Part shown: positions 26,273 through 35,059 of the stretch, in pieces
How the letters are laid out: each line of letters begins with the position of its first letter
Numbering within the stretch: the first letter of the stretch is position 1
DNA from: Cylindrotheca closterium
Taxonomy: Eukaryota; Bacillariophyta; Bacillariophyceae; Bacillariales; Bacillariaceae
Assembly (NCBI GenBank): GCA_933822405.4
Contig: CAKOGP040001992.1
Coordinates: forward strand, 176,717-240,716
Length of the DNA stretch: 64,000 bases
Reading direction: 5' to 3'
Position numbers and translations under genes: made by a program
The notes under the pieces: model-generated
Told to the model about the DNA's origin: nothing
The model's database searches: none
Seen by the model: only the letters and a program-made list of their open reading frames with translations

Positions 26273-26635
26273 ATGATGAATTCCCTGCGCGTTCTTTCTC
26301 TGATATCACTATTGGTCTTCTCCTGTGACGCCTTTGCTCCTGTCTCCATGAATGCCCGATCGGTGACTTTGCGCTTGTCCGGAGAGACTCCAGAGCCTGT
26401 CAAAGATGATGAAACTCCTGCAGCTCCACCAGTGAAGTGTCCCGATTGTGATATTTGCGACGGATCTGGCCGTATTACGGGTGGGTTGGGTGCTGTCTTT
26501 GATTGGTTTCCAGTAAAGGCGTATCGACCATGCCCCAATTACATTGACAAGGGAGGCTTTTATTCCAGATCAGGACAAGGATTGGATGAGATTGCGTTTG
26601 GAAGAGATTCCACATTCAAACCAGAAGACAACTAA
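26273..26635 (+). CDS. Small plastid-targeted CxxC protein
   Basis: A 120-residue protein. A signal peptide ends at DAF-APVS, a textbook diatom plastid-targeting motif (residues about 19-22), followed by a short transit peptide. The mature part has KCPDCDICDGSGRITGGLG (Cys56, Cys59, Cys62), resembling one DnaJ-type zinc-finger half-repeat (CxxCxGxG), and a further Cys87 in RPCPNY. Four cysteines could bind one zinc or act as thiol redox sites. I do not recognise a named family. It lies 234 bp after the ferredoxin-like gene on the same strand, so both may act in plastid redox or assembly work (inference). Confidence 0.75.
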   Translation: MMNSLRVLSLISLLVFSCDAFAPVSMNARSVTLRLSGETPEPVKDDETPAAPPVKCPDCDICDGSGRITGGLGAVFDWFPVKAYRPCPNYIDKGGFYSRSGQGLDEIAFGRDSTFKPEDN

Positions 26636-26814
26636 AGAAATCGATAAAAATAGAGATGATTGGAGACATTTCAGATTAGAGGAACGCTGATCAATGCGAA
26701 GATCTTAGCTTGAGCAAGTTTTGGAAATTACATAGATGAATACAATTTGCTACATATTTAAAAAAATACAAGTTCCCATCACCAACCGAAAATGGGAACA
26801 AGAAATTAATGAGA

Positions 26815-27430
26815 TTAGTCTAATGTAAATGATAGAACTGAAATGATCCGAAATAAGCTGCATCTACAGTGCCTTACAAGAACAAGTATATGCCGAGAGC
26901 CGTCAGTCAGCTGATCACTTTGTTGACAATAGTACTCAATGGCAGTCCTTCCGTTCACGTCTTTCCATCCAGGGACATTCGGTGGATATGAATCTAGTAG
27001 GACTTGCAAAAGATAAAGTCTGCAGTTTGCACCCGATAGTAGAACGTGGAACGGTGCCATACCGATGACTTGTGCAGATTGCATTAACGACTCAATCTCC
27101 CGAGCGAGTTCATCTGTTGCTGTAGCAGAGGCGTGGTGGCATTTCTTGTGTATCGGAAAGTTTTCGAACCGACGCATCAATGAAAGCGTGATGCCTGTGT
27201 TGCCATATCGATTTCAAGTGCTGCGTGCAGCCTACAAAGCTGTCGCTGATAGCTTCTGCAATCGTTGTCTTGGTTGGTGATGCGGAGGGGGAGAGACAGA
27301 TGCTTACTAAACATGTGCATTCCGTAAAGGTATTGTCATGCATTGTCACAGTTCTAGGGCCATCTCCACCAATTCCACTGACAGCAGCTTGGGACATTGA
27401 CAAAATGCGGAACTACGTGTCAGCCGTGTG
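26815..27430 (-). pseudogene. Second LRR family remnant
   Basis: This is related to the pseudogene at 11119-12162. One frame (27403-27110) encodes MSQAAVSGIGGDGPRTVTMH and an LRR_5-like cysteine pattern (CLVSICLS, FVGCTQHLKSI). A shift near 27180 leads to RFENFPIHKKCHHASATATD, GMAPFHVLLSGANCR and GWKDVNGRTAIEYYCQQSDQ. The frame then ends soon after HILVLVRH, so the family's C-terminal block is absent. It keeps Phe where the other copy has a TGA. No start can be assigned. Confidence 0.7.
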
Positions 27431-27933
27431 AACACGTGACAAGAAGCTTCATTCGGAATGAATCTCTGGAACGCGAGGATGAACAACTAATTCTTCCACG
27501 TCTCCTGGAATACTTTCTCCTTCGTTATCAAAGTAGTGATGAGACGTCCTCCTATTGAATGGGTCTTTCAGCGTATCAGGCAGGAAGCCTACAGTACTTG
27601 GTACGTACTGTTGTTTCTATTCTAATATTCTAATTTGGTACGACACAACATGGGAATGGGGGATATTCAACATTGCATTCTGTCACCCCGCAACTTGATG
27701 ACGCCCATTGCGATTTCAAGATTAAAAGTTGTACGTCATTCGTCCGCAAAAAAAAGGCTGCCAACAACGCAATAACCCCACCCATGAGCCCATCGTGTAT
27801 CTTATTGGCATTGGCATTCATAGATTAAACAGTCTTTGAGAACAGCCCTTCAGTACATTGCAACGGAAACAAGATATCGTATCTTCCCTTACCTCGTTGT
27901 TCTCTCGGTGGGAACGGATCCAGAATAAAATAA
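27431..27933. other. Intergenic spacer
   Basis: A 503-bp spacer upstream of the Arp4-like gene. It has a GTAC-rich palindrome (GTACTTGGTACGTAC, near 27594-27608) and a poly-A tract near 27748. No gene is seen. Confidence 0.4.
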
Positions 27934-29364
27934 ATGTATTGTGGAGATGAAACTGGATCTTTCATTGGGGAAATAGGGTCGCACACCTGTCGCTTTGGTT
28001 ATGGAGGAGAAGACAATCCAAAGTATGTGGCTCCTTCTTACGTCTCCGACAAGAAACGAATGGCGTCTTCTTGTCTCACAGCAAGAGCGGCCTCACAAGA
28101 CTTGGAATCGATTCTGCGCATGCCAGAGTCGTTAGGGAATGAGCCATTGTTGGATCCGGATGCCTTCTTACGACAAGGAGATTCCGTACAAGATTGGGAC
28201 AATCTACAAGTGGCGTGGAATGAAGGTATGGATACTTTGAGAGCCAAAGATACGCAAAAACATACAAAGGGAGGAACGCCCTACTCGACAACTGTGAAAA
28301 AGCACAAAACTATTGAAGGAAAATGCATACACCCGATATTGGCCATTATGCCGGGATTCACACATTTTGAAGGTTATGGGCCGAAATATTCTGCGTCTAT
28401 GAAACGAGAACAGTACGCCAAGTATATGGAAATCGTTATGGAGCATCTGGAGGCAACAAGTCTGTTTCTGGCTCCGTCGCCAATGTTGGCGGCCTTTTCC
28501 GTGGGACGACAAAATGCATTGGTGGTGGATGTCGGTGCAGGGGGCTGCCGCGTCACACCGGTAATTGACGGTCATATCCTGCAACACTCACAGAGACGAA
28601 ATGGACGGGGAGGAGACTGGATGGGTCATGTCGCATGGAAGGCAATGTTGGAACAGGAATTACCTGTGATTCCGCGCTATAAACTTCGACAAAAGGGGTG
28701 TATAGCAAAGAGTCCTAGTTTTCACAATTGGGCAGTTCAAGATTTGATGTACGAATTGAGAACAGATCCTAATGTCAGCGTTGCGCCCATGGACGAGGCG
28801 CCATCTCGCACGCTATTTACAAACTACGACGCTGCGGAAGCTCCTACATCCCCAGCATCGGGGGAAGAAGCAACTCCTTCGACTTTTGAGCTTCCCGATG
28901 GGACACCCATTGACCTATCAACCCCGTTTGGAAAGGACGTGACGAGAATACCGGAACTGCTCTTTTCGGAGACGATGCCTTTTTCATCTCAATCATCGTC
29001 GTCATCATCATCTTCGGAACTGCAAACGCTGTCCAATGCGCCTCTTCACCACTTGATTCGAGAATCTTTGTTGGCAGTGGGTGATGTGGATGCTCGGAAA
29101 GACCTGGTAGGAAGCATTTGTTTGTCGGGAGCGAGTTCCGTTTTTCCCAACATGGAGTCTCGCTTGTCGGCGGAATTGTCCGCATTGCTTCCAGGCTTTG
29201 TCAAACCCAAGGTCGTTGCTTCTAGGAATTCAGTAGAAAGGAGGTATGCACCCTGGATTGGAGCTTCCATATTGACCAGTCTGGGGAGTTTTCAGCAGTT
29301 GTGGATGAGTCGATCGGAGTATTTTGAATACGGGGCAGCCATGGGGGTCCAAAGGTTTCCATGA
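27934..29364 (+). CDS. Actin-related protein, Arp4/BAF53-like
   Basis: A 476-residue actin-fold protein. The N-terminus MYCGDETGSFIGEIGSHTCR matches the Arp4 start (YGGDE, then the phosphate-1 loop with Gly-Ser in place of actin's Asp-Asn-Gly-Ser). The second phosphate loop is ALVVDVGAGGCRVTPV, and the C-terminal SICLSGASSVFPNMESRL and YAPWIGASILTSLGSF correspond to actin's adenosine motif and last subdomain. The insert with a poly-Ser tract (about 345-370) is typical of Arp4 variation. Arp4/BAF53 is a nuclear subunit of NuA4, SWR1, INO80 and SWI/SNF chromatin complexes. The weakened first phosphate loop fits poor ATP hydrolysis. The gene is a single exon. Arp4 is preferred over other Arps because of the N-terminal signature. 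Confidence 0.85.
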   Translation: MYCGDETGSFIGEIGSHTCRFGYGGEDNPKYVAPSYVSDKKRMASSCLTARAASQDLESILRMPESLGNEPLLDPDAFLRQGDSVQDWDNLQVAWNEGMDTLRAKDTQKHTKGGTPYSTTVKKHKTIEGKCIHPILAIMPGFTHFEGYGPKYSASMKREQYAKYMEIVMEHLEATSLFLAPSPMLAAFSVGRQNALVVDVGAGGCRVTPVIDGHILQHSQRRNGRGGDWMGHVAWKAMLEQELPVIPRYKLRQKGCIAKSPSFHNWAVQDLMYELRTDPNVSVAPMDEAPSRTLFTNYDAAEAPTSPASGEEATPSTFELPDGTPIDLSTPFGKDVTRIPELLFSETMPFSSQSSSSSSSSELQTLSNAPLHHLIRESLLAVGDVDARKDLVGSICLSGASSVFPNMESRLSAELSALLPGFVKPKVVASRNSVERRYAPWIGASILTSLGSFQQLWMSRSEYFEYGAAMGVQRFP

Positions 29365-29694
29365 ACGAATGTAAGCTAGAAAAGAGATTGATTAAACTTA
29401 ATGGCTCTTCCCTGGTCGTTTTCACTACGATCGTGCTGTAGCCCAGACAATGTCACCAAGTGCAACTATACTTGAAAGGGTACCAGGTACTTAACGGGTA
29501 GTGCTCAAAGGAGGATATACTCAATACAGTATTGTATCCTTCATTTCAAAGGCTAACTTAGCCCCTTATGTCGCAGATTTTCTTTTGCTGAGATTAAAAT
29601 CACTTTTTGACGCGACTGGTATTACATTTCATTCCAAACATTCCAAACAAAAAGCTGATATCCAAGAGAGTCGCAGTCCCAAGAAAAGAAAACA
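29365..29694. other. Spacer with GTACC palindrome
   Basis: A 330-bp spacer between two plus-strand genes. It contains GTACCAGGTAC at 29480-29490, identical to 14181-14191, and probably the promoter of the ubiquitin-like/oxygenase fusion. No gene is seen. Confidence 0.45.
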
Positions 29695-31134
29695 ATGCGA
29701 TTGATTCTCCAATGGCCTGCTGGGGACTGGGACATCTTCAACGTCGACCCATCGGATACCATTCGACAATTGAAAGAACTGATTATAAGGAAAACTTTCA
29801 TTCCTGTGAGTCAACAACGTTTGTCTTGGGCGGGAATGCGATTGGAGGACGATTGCTTATTCTCGCAATATCATATCTTGGATAGATCGGTGCTGTATTC
29901 CTTCCCGGCAACGATGATGCAGGTCTCAGTCCAGACACAGTTTGGAGGCATTCACAGTTTTCAAGTCGAGGAATTAGATACTGTGCTAAACTTCAAGCAT
30001 CAAATCGAAGACAAAACGGAGATTCCGGTGAACCAACAACGCCTGCTGATTGACCAAAACTTACTCTGCAATGATCAGACGCTTCAGGGCAACAAAGTCG
30101 TGGAAGGGTCCGAGATTCAGTTAGTGAATGTTCAAATTGGAAGAATGCAAATTTTCATCAAAACTTTGACTGGTAAGACCATTGCTATCTATGCCAATCC
30201 ATCCGACACCATTAGAACTTTGAAGGTCAAATTATGTGATAAAGAAGGAATGCCTCCCGCACAGCAACGTCTCATCTTTGATGGAAAGCAGCTTGAAGAC
30301 CATACAACACTTTCCGACTTCAAGATTGAAGACCGCAGCACCTTGCATTTGGTGCTTCGGCTTCGTGGAATGATCAGTACTTTCGCCTCCAACAATTCAA
30401 TGGATCCAATGATTCATTACCTCCTCTTGCCGGACCAAGAGCGGTCGCAAGCCACAGTTCCGATCCAAGCCTTGCGTGAGAAAGCTATGAAAACAATGGC
30501 TTCTTTGACAGACACCTTTCGCTTTCAAATGGAACCGGATATTGTCGACTCCGCGCAAATCGATTGGTTGAATCGATTTCTTGATTTTATGTGGACCGAA
30601 ACGCAGGATACTGGCCGTTCCGATTTGCGAATTAGGGTATCCGATGAGTGCTTTCTCAAGTTGATGGCTCCGCTAGACCCGGATGAAAGTAGAACTTCCC
30701 GAATTTCTCTATTGGAGAAAGTGAAAGCACAATCCAAAGCCCCCGAGCCACATGTTGCCCTACGCATGACTACTGGACCCACTAAAGCTTGTATAAACTT
30801 TCATTGCGATGGCGGCTATGCAACCCATACTACACAAATTGCCTTGAACGATTCGAACGATTACGAAGGAGGCCGCCTGTGCTTTTTTGTTCAAGACAAG
30901 CTTCATGTGTTGGAACGACCCAAAGGATCCATTGTCGAGCATCCTCGAGACGTTTTGCATGGTGTGACAGCCATGATCAAAGGTAGTCGCACGAGTTTGT
31001 TTGTGGTGGACAGTTTGAATGGTGCGGAAGATGGGGGTGTTGTGCAACTAAACCTGGACCATGTCGAACGCTTCCTTACAAAAGCAAATGTATCTGGGCA
31101 GCAACGCGTCAAGAGGGCTAGAACCAGATTGTAG
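29695..31134 (+). CDS. Triple ubiquitin-like / 2OG-Fe(II) oxygenase fusion
   Basis: A 479-residue protein in one exon. Residues 1-73 and 75-148 are divergent ubiquitin-like domains (ending LYSFPAT and IQLVNV). Residues 151-225 are nearly ubiquitin, starting [20 protein letters not shown] and ending HLVLRLRG. The Ile44-patch region and lysines equivalent to K6, K11, K27, K29, K33 and K48 are kept; the K63 position is Asp. The last Gly (G76) is replaced by Met, so neither cleavage nor conjugation by the usual route is expected. Residues about 280-440 resemble a prolyl-4-hydroxylase-type 2OG oxygenase: INFHCDGG gives His370 and Asp372, HPRDVLHGV gives His422, and SRTSLFVVD gives Arg432, the 2OG-binding residue. 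The C-terminus is basic. It may hydroxylate a protein bound via the ubiquitin-like part (inference). Confidence 0.9.
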   Translation: MRLILQWPAGDWDIFNVDPSDTIRQLKELIIRKTFIPVSQQRLSWAGMRLEDDCLFSQYHILDRSVLYSFPATMMQVSVQTQFGGIHSFQVEELDTVLNFKHQIEDKTEIPVNQQRLLIDQNLLCNDQTLQGNKVVEGSEIQLVNVQIGRMQIFIKTLTGKTIAIYANPSDTIRTLKVKLCDKEGMPPAQQRLIFDGKQLEDHTTLSDFKIEDRSTLHLVLRLRGMISTFASNNSMDPMIHYLLLPDQERSQATVPIQALREKAMKTMASLTDTFRFQMEPDIVDSAQIDWLNRFLDFMWTETQDTGRSDLRIRVSDECFLKLMAPLDPDESRTSRISLLEKVKAQSKAPEPHVALRMTTGPTKACINFHCDGGYATHTTQIALNDSNDYEGGRLCFFVQDKLHVLERPKGSIVEHPRDVLHGVTAMIKGSRTSLFVVDSLNGAEDGGVVQLNLDHVERFLTKANVSGQQRVKRARTRL

Positions 31135-31414
31135 ACTCATCCAAAAGCTGATATATCCGAAGGTCATTGTTTGATTGATGAAGATACCTTGTGCACTGAC
31201 ACATGGTTTCACTATATTCAATTGCATGAAGGACCAAACGAATTTCAACCAGATACTAAGTCTAAAGAGCTAGACCGAAATTGCAGACCCCGATATTGGG
31301 TCAATCAATCTCTTTTCCAGAGTTTATCGCTTGTTCCATCGAGTTTGTACCATTCTCGACTACAAGTCGCGACCGTACATGACGATATTGTCACGGCATG
31401 GCGAGAAATCTTGT

Positions 31415-32875
31415 TCAACGACCGCCTCGTCCTCCACCACCACCACCACCACCACCACTATTTCCTCCTCCTCCACCGCCGCCACCATCGCCACCACCTT
31501 CCCCACTACCACCACCACCGTTGCGATCTCCATCTGGTGGTGGTGGCCTGGGTTCCGGGTTGGGCGCCGGTCGCCGTGTTGGATTAGGTGAAGGTCTCGG
31601 AGCGGGTCTAGGTGTCAGCTGCCGTGTAGGAGTCAGTGTAGGTCTAGGTGTTGTTGCTCGAGTCGGTTGTCTGGTAGGCCTTCTTGTTGGATTTCTAGTT
31701 GGTGTTGATGCAGAAACTGCTCTTCGAGTTGGTTCAGGCGTGGGCCCCGGAGTTGGTCCTGGAGTCGGAAATCGCGTTGGCCTTGCTGTTGGATTCGGAG
31801 TCCATTCAGGAAGTGAGCTTGAAGTTGGTTCTGGCGTTGGATTCCTAGTCGGGCTCCTATTTGGGCTTGGTACGGGCTGATCATTGTGCATTGGCGACGG
31901 AGATGGAAATGCAAAAATGTCGCCCTTTGCCTCGGATGGAGCTTGTGTTCCAATGAAGGTGTCAATGCTATTGGGGCTCGTTGGGATTGCAGTGCTCAGT
32001 GAACCAACTGGCGTGTCATTTCCGTTGCTTGCGTTATGTTCTAACGCGGGGGTAGGTGCATTTGTAATGTAGACTGGGACACTTAGTACCGCTTGGTTCC
32101 CCTCCAAGAGCATGTGAATAACCGTCCAAAGCAATGCAACGATTGCCAGGCATCCGAGAACTCCACAACAACCAAACGTTCGTCTTCGGGTAGTATGTGG
32201 GCCGTTCCTGACAGCATAAACTACAGGGATGTTAAAAATTCGATCGCTTGTCGCTTCTTCATAGTCCCCAGATTTTCCTACGACTGAGGCTCGAGGTACA
32301 ATGATAAGTTGGCTTTCATTGCTACTGCCGTTTTCAGTGCTACTGCTGTCACTACTAATGTCAGATATTCCACACCCATTCGTCACCGCTTCATTTAACG
32401 ATTCAAATTGCGTCATTTCTCCCATATAGAAAGCACCAGGATGCGAAATTCTGGTTGAACCTGTACCGATACAAGTAGAAGCTTCAATGTCGGAATGCAC
32501 CTTTTCCTGTACCATGGGGCTCTCCTTTTGCAGGACAGAGTGGTCTTGATTTTCATTCATCACGGCCAATCGTGAAGGATGGCTGACATACTGTGCTGGA
32601 TTTTCCTTTTGTAGGACACCATGATCAAGATTTTCATGCATCATTGACAGCCTCGAGGGGTGGATGGATCCACTGTTTCGACCGGGAATCGCTTCTAAGG
32701 GATCATTCACACAGTTGTAGCTCAAATCATCTTCTCGTTGCTTGGCATTGGTCGGTTGGTTACTATCGGATTGTAGTAGATTTTTTGGCATTTTAATCTC
32801 TTGATTGAGGTTGATCTCGTCTCTTTTCTTGGACTCTTCGTTTCTGGCGTCATCCTGGCTGTCGGCAGCACCCAT
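31415..32875 (-). CDS. PT-repeat single-pass membrane protein (upstream paralogue)
   Basis: A 486-residue protein of a diatom-type membrane family. The cytosolic N-terminus (1-235) has a tandem duplication (residues 72-98 and 99-125, each beginning HPSRL with VLQKE) and a PGAF motif at 146-149, also seen in diatom LRR receptor-like proteins. One transmembrane helix (about 236-256; CCGVLGCLAIVALLWTVIHM) follows. The outside part is mostly PTxxPTxxPTR repeats, ending in a Gly-rich tail (GGGGGGG) and GGRGGR. No LRR or enzyme domain is present. Such Pro/Thr-rich ectodomains are usually O-glycosylated spacers at the cell surface. It is a tandem paralogue of the gene at 33383-34564, 508 bp away. 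Function unknown. Confidence 0.8.
   Translation of the reverse strand: MGAADSQDDARNEESKKRDEINLNQEIKMPKNLLQSDSNQPTNAKQREDDLSYNCVNDPLEAIPGRNSGSIHPSRLSMMHENLDHGVLQKENPAQYVSHPSRLAVMNENQDHSVLQKESPMVQEKVHSDIEASTCIGTGSTRISHPGAFYMGEMTQFESLNEAVTNGCGISDISSDSSSTENGSSNESQLIIVPRASVVGKSGDYEEATSDRIFNIPVVYAVRNGPHTTRRRTFGCCGVLGCLAIVALLWTVIHMLLEGNQAVLSVPVYITNAPTPALEHNASNGNDTPVGSLSTAIPTSPNSIDTFIGTQAPSEAKGDIFAFPSPSPMHNDQPVPSPNRSPTRNPTPEPTSSSLPEWTPNPTARPTRFPTPGPTPGPTPEPTRRAVSASTPTRNPTRRPTRQPTRATTPRPTLTPTRQLTPRPAPRPSPNPTRRPAPNPEPRPPPPDGDRNGGGGSGEGGGDGGGGGGGGNSGGGGGGGGGRGGR
32501..32662 (-). repeat. Tandem coding duplication, 2 x 81 bp
   Basis: Two consecutive 27-residue units (HPSRLSMMHENLDHGVLQKE and HPSRLAVMNENQDHSVLQKE, each followed by a few divergent residues) lie in the cytosolic part of the upstream PT-repeat protein. 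Confidence 0.85.
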
Positions 32876-33382
32876 GGTTGTTTAGAAGTTTGGAAGTTTT
32901 CGTTGATGATTTTTTGGAAACATCAGACATCAAATAATATTTTATCGCAATTTGAAATCTTGTCATCCATCTTACGCCACCAAATACATATGGAAATATG
33001 ATCCCAGCAAGACGTCAACGAACGTTCCGCGTCCACAAAGAGAAACCAACTGTGAATGACATACCGTACCCTATTCCAAGAGACATAGTGAAACTTGCTA
33101 CTTTTACAGCAGGCTGCTCGTTTGAAAAATACATAGTTCAACACGCTGTGCAGGCATCTGAGTTTGCTAAAACGTAGACCATAGCACATTATTAGTAGCA
33201 ACTACTAGTAAATAGTCGTAAAACTCTCATGTCCTAGCAATTCCTCTCCAATTCATGATCCGCCAACAAGAAGAGGACTAGTATCGTGTGATCGTTGTGA
33301 TGATCCAAATCCCGTTGATAGGAGCATACTAGTTAGACCGCCGCATGTGTGTTCTGCGAAGCACTTTAGCATCATGAAATTA
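32876..33382. other. Spacer between PT-repeat paralogues
   Basis: A 507-bp AT-rich spacer between the stop of the downstream paralogue (33383) and the start of the upstream one (32875). No gene or RNA is seen. Confidence 0.45.
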
Positions 33383-34564
33383 TCATCGCGGAGGAGGAGG
33401 AGGCGGTGGCGGTCCGCCATTTCCACCTCCATCACCGTCCCCACCAGGTCTTCGCGTCGGCCTTGGTTGTGGAGCTTTCGTCGGAGCCGATGTCGGCCTA
33501 GCTGTTGGGTTCCTAGTCGGCCTCGGCCTCGGCATTAGATTCGGCATTGGATTCGGACTTGGATTCCTCGTCGGTTCTGGTGTTGGATTTGGTGTTGGAT
33601 TTGGTGTTGGATTTCTTGTCGGTCCTGGCGTTGGATCTGGAGTTGGATTGCTAGTCGGCCCCGGAGTTAAATTTGGCGTAGGTTGTAGTGTTGGACTTCG
33701 TATCGTCTCTGGATCAGGGCTAGGCGTTGATGGTATTACAGGTTTGAGAGTTGGCCAGTGGCTTGGTGCTATCGTCGGCTTGTGTGAGAGATCTTTTTGG
33801 GGTGATGGAGATAAAGTAACGATTGTCCCACCGTCGCTGTCACTAGTATCACCTCTGTCGCCATTCAATATAGCCACATCTGTTGGACTAACCGTAGATA
33901 GACCGCTTTGCAGATCAGCTGAGTTGGGATCCAAAGTAGGAGCGGGAATCGGCTCCATGGTCACAGCTTCTCCCTCCTTTTCTTGCGCCAGTAGACTTAT
34001 GGCAGCGATAAGTAGACCTGCAATAGATAAAATTCCAATAATCACGCAACATCGAAAACATCGGCTGTCTTTCTTCTGTGCAATAGCAACTGGAATATTA
34101 TCCATTTGAACACTTGTCATCGAACTTGCTCCTCCAGCGCTCGGGGCTTCGACATCTTTGAGTCCCTGTTCTATCAAGTTTGCTTTCGGCATAAGAAAAA
34201 TGCCGCTATCTTCAAAACTACTCTCACTTTCGTCATGGCTTTCAGAGGATAGAGATATTCTAGGAGCTTCGATTCCAATTCCGTCAATTTGAAATGCTCC
34301 CGGGATTATCCGACTACACAATTTGGATTCTTTTGAGGGCTTGGTTTCACCCTGTGGAGCTGGTTTTGGTAGGGCGGATAAACTGGTATTTTCGTCCTCC
34401 ACTGCTTGTCTTGAGGGATGGATTGCAGCCCATTTTTCATTGAATACTAAGTCCATAACATTGTTGTATGCAGTGCATGACGATGAATTACCTGTGTGAT
34501 CAGTTCTATTCAGTGACGAAATACGTTTAACATCCGGTCTGTCATTTTTGCTTTCGTGCTCCAT
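33383..34564 (-). CDS. PT-repeat single-pass membrane protein (tandem paralogue)
   Basis: A 393-residue protein. I start it at the ATG at 34564 (MEHESKND); the frame is open to 34657, but the extra residues are a Gln-Thr repeat made by a GTTTGT hexamer tract that looks like leader. The cytosolic part shares HPSR and PGAF with the paralogue. The transmembrane helix is at about 173-193 (CCVIIGILSIAGLLIAAISL). The ectodomain consists of PTPNPTPGPTRNPT-type repeats ending in Gly, then poly-Pro (PPPPPPPPR). It is probably a heavily O-glycosylated surface or cell-wall-facing protein. The paired arrangement points to a local duplication. Unlike receptor-like relatives it has no LRRs. Confidence 0.78.
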   Translation of the reverse strand: MEHESKNDRPDVKRISSLNRTDHTGNSSSCTAYNNVMDLVFNEKWAAIHPSRQAVEDENTSLSALPKPAPQGETKPSKESKLCSRIIPGAFQIDGIGIEAPRISLSSESHDESESSFEDSGIFLMPKANLIEQGLKDVEAPSAGGASSMTSVQMDNIPVAIAQKKDSRCFRCCVIIGILSIAGLLIAAISLLAQEKEGEAVTMEPIPAPTLDPNSADLQSGLSTVSPTDVAILNGDRGDTSDSDGGTIVTLSPSPQKDLSHKPTIAPSHWPTLKPVIPSTPSPDPETIRSPTLQPTPNLTPGPTSNPTPDPTPGPTRNPTPNPTPNPTPEPTRNPSPNPMPNLMPRPRPTRNPTARPTSAPTKAPQPRPTRRPGGDGDGGGNGGPPPPPPPPR

Positions 34565-35059
34565 GATGTCTTGTATCTTTCTGTCGTTGTTTTGTATTTG
34601 TGCTCGTGCTTGTGCTTGTGTTTGTGTTTGTGTTTGTGTTTGGCACCTACCTGTCACTTGTCATGATGGATATGTGATTGACTTGGTCACTCACAGATCA
34701 CGCGTATTTTCCATCCAAGAACCTGCCCCTTAAATCAATAGGGCATAATTGATCTTGCTGTGCCACCAACTTTCGCGAGACGGAGTTCACTTCATTTTTT
34801 GCAAACTGGACTGGTTCGATTTGATGTCTCTCCTTTCAAATGAATGCATGTTTTGCAACCTCAACAATAGAAATGGGAAAAATGGTTTTGTGATAGACGA
34901 CTCTGGGCGGATGCTCTTGCGATTTTGAACAAGCGAGATTGTGACAGCAAAAGAACTACTTTTCTCCAAGGCCAGTTATGTATCAGCCCAAGAGAACAAT
35001 GTATGAAAGAAGACTTTGCTAGTTTTTAAGGCTAGAACAATAGTCTACAAAAACTGGTT
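34565..35059. other. Spacer with hexanucleotide tract
   Basis: A 495-bp spacer upstream of the PT-repeat gene. A GTGTTT/GTGCTT hexanucleotide tract near 34601-34641 gives Gln-Thr repeats if translated on the minus strand; I regard it as untranslated leader. Nothing else is seen. Confidence 0.45.

Noticed and set aside
31398..31880. Plus-strand Pro/Gly/Val-rich frame
   Set aside because: It is the antisense of the PT-repeat and Gly-rich coding sequence; the repetitive translation is a mirror of it.
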